DNA of 6,997 nt from DSAR01 sp034437315. GTDB lineage: Bacteria; Chloroflexota; Anaerolineae; B4-G1. Below the pieces are notes generated by a model. That model was not told the origin of the DNA, ran no database searches, and saw only the letters and a program-made list of their open reading frames with translations. The position numbers were made by a program, and so were the translations under genes. Positions 6,420 to 6,997 of this stretch are shown piece after piece. How positions within the stretch are numbered: position 1 is the first letter of the stretch; the number at the start of each line of letters is the position of its first letter. The stretch is from NCBI GenBank assembly GCA_034437315.1, contig DAOTUC010000278.1:1-6997 (forward strand), in the 5' to 3' direction.

Positions 6420-6692
6420 CTAGGCCGTTTCGGTGGTGATTAAATGGCTGATGCCGTCAATGGTGATCTGAATATCCACGCCAGGGGAAATTTCGACGCG
6501 GGCGCGATTTTCCTCCACATCCAGGGCGGTCAACGTGCCGATCAGCCCGCCAATCGTCATAATCTTATCCCCCACGCGCAAATTCGACAGTTGTTCCCGC
6601 CTTTTCCGCCTGGCTCTCCATTGGGGGATAAACGTGAACGCGCCGAGCGCCAGCAGCGTAATGATCAGAACGAAAATTTGTTGACTCTCCAT
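6420..6692 (-). CDS. yajC: Preprotein translocase accessory subunit YajC
   Basis: YajC is a small inner-membrane partner of SecDF in the Sec translocon. This protein is 90 aa with one N-terminal TM segment (about 6-23, IFVLIITLLALGAFTFIP), then a basic stretch, QWRARRKRREQ (24-34). The family-typical cytoplasmic core follows: LRVGDKIMTIGGLIGTL at 38-54 and a beta-rich end with VDIQITIDGI at 72-81. The start was set at 6692, because AAAGGAG lies 5 nt before this ATG. The longer open frame, to 6767, would begin upstream of the predicted transcription start. A perfect TATAAT promoter drives it, and it is the first gene of the operon. Its usual partners secD, secF or tgt are not next to it here. 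A 29-residue region with alternating charges (55-83) fits the family. The identification is good though the protein is short. Confidence 0.88.
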   Translation of the reverse strand: MESQQIFVLIITLLALGAFTFIPQWRARRKRREQLSNLRVGDKIMTIGGLIGTLTALDVEENRARVEISPGVDIQITIDGISHLITTETA

Positions 6693-6696
6693 TGAC

Positions 6697-6703
6697 ACTC
6701 CTT
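6697..6703 (-). promoter_or_regulatory. Ribosome binding site deciding the yajC start
   Basis: On the minus strand, AAAGGAG is followed by TGTCA and then the ATG at 6692. This is the strongest Shine-Dalgarno sequence in the window. It selects the 90-aa form over the 115-aa open frame. Confidence 0.85.
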
Positions 6704-6738
6704 TCAATGTATGGAGTTGAGATGATATACACCGATGT

Positions 6739-6767
6739 ATTATAATCCCTTTGTGAGCATCGGGCAA
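6739..6767 (-). promoter_or_regulatory. Sigma70-type promoter for the yajC operon
   Basis: Read on the minus strand, the -35 box TTGCCC (6767-6762) is followed by a 17-bp spacer and a perfect -10 box TATAAT (6744-6739). Transcription would start near 6732, leaving a leader of about 40 nt before the yajC ATG. This is the only clear promoter for the four-gene set yajC, phosphatase, RCK protein and kinase-like gene. Confidence 0.75.
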
Positions 6768-6847
6768 TCTTAACCCAATTGCGACTTTTCATCACCGCTT
6801 ACCTATCCCGGACGAGCCGGAACCAATGAGGAGTACCTCTTACGCAA

Positions 6848-6872
6848 AATTCTTGCACAAAAAACAAGAATT
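6848..6872. repeat. 8-bp perfect inverted repeat with 9-nt A-rich loop
   Basis: The arm aattcttg (6848-6855) pairs with caagaatt (6865-6872) around the loop cacaaaaaa. It lies in the gene-free right end of the window, 25 bases before the larger palindromic element. It could be an operator-like site or part of the same mobile element; the sequence alone does not decide. Confidence 0.5.
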
Positions 6873-6896
6873 GGTTCTCTGGGATTTCGCATGGCG

Positions 6897-6993
6897 AGAC
6901 CCTAAAGGTTTTGCTCAAGGCCGCGCAAACAACGTTTTTGCCTTAAACAATGACCTTTTTCCATCAAAACCAGCGCAAAAACCTTTAGGGTCT
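6897..6993. repeat. 97-bp palindromic element with 18-bp inverted termini
   Basis: The left end agaccctaaaggttttgc (6897-6914) is the reverse complement of the right end gcaaaaacctttagggtct (6975-6993), apart from one extra A in the right arm. The interior (6915-6974) holds a weaker inner pairing: aaggc (6918-6922) with gcctt (6940-6944). No coding sequence fits inside. This size and design suit a miniature inverted-repeat element or a dispersed intergenic palindrome. It ends 4 bases before the window edge, and no target-site duplication can be judged. Confidence 0.75.
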
Positions 6994-6997
6994 ATGA

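Noticed and set aside
6015..6443. 142-codon plus-strand open frame over the phosphatase gene
   Set aside because: Antisense to a gene with intact catalytic motifs; no independent support.
6693..6767. N-terminal 25-residue extension of YajC
   Set aside because: It would begin upstream of the predicted transcription start and lacks a ribosome binding site; the internal ATG has AAAGGAG at ideal spacing and directly precedes the TM segment.

Overview
The window looks like chromosomal DNA from a GC-rich bacterium, most likely a Chloroflexota member of the Anaerolineae type. That placement is an inference from the style of the proteins (a long S2P protease, a pore-plus-RCK channel without a GYG filter, a small stand-alone SpoIIE-type phosphatase, YajC) and from palindrome-rich intergenic DNA. 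No rRNA or marker search could be run. I see no phage, plasmid, CRISPR or transposase gene.

Layout: positions 1-231 hold a short dispersed-type palindrome and a good sigma70-type promoter. This promoter drives ligA (NAD+-dependent DNA ligase, + strand, 232-2262). Between ligA and the convergent rseP gene (2402-3730, - strand) lies a roughly 95-bp imperfect inverted repeat that could end transcription from both sides. Upstream of rseP is a 420-bp gene-free stretch (3731-4150). It contains 2.3 tandem copies of an 84-bp repeat that touches the rseP ribosome binding site, a branched-looking foldable segment, a perfect 16-bp-stem hairpin with a GCAA loop, and a near-consensus promoter whose -35 box lies inside the end of the preceding gene.

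The right half is one minus-strand operon read from 6767 leftwards: yajC (Sec translocase accessory protein), a PP2C/SpoIIE-type phosphatase, a two-TM protein with TrkA-type NAD-binding (RCK) domains, and a tiny P-loop kinase-like protein. Gaps are 18 and 20 nt, then a 4-nt GTGA overlap. A TATAAT promoter sits just upstream of yajC. The last 200 bases carry no gene but hold two inverted repeats, one of them a 97-bp palindromic element whose ends resemble the ligA/rseP intergenic repeat.

Functionally this is mostly housekeeping: DNA joining, membrane proteolysis, secretion and ion or membrane signalling. The less ordinary parts are the structured rseP upstream region with its 84-bp repeats, the insert in the S2P protease, the non-canonical pore of the RCK protein, and the yajC-phosphatase junction, where the two genes share one reading frame across a single UAG.
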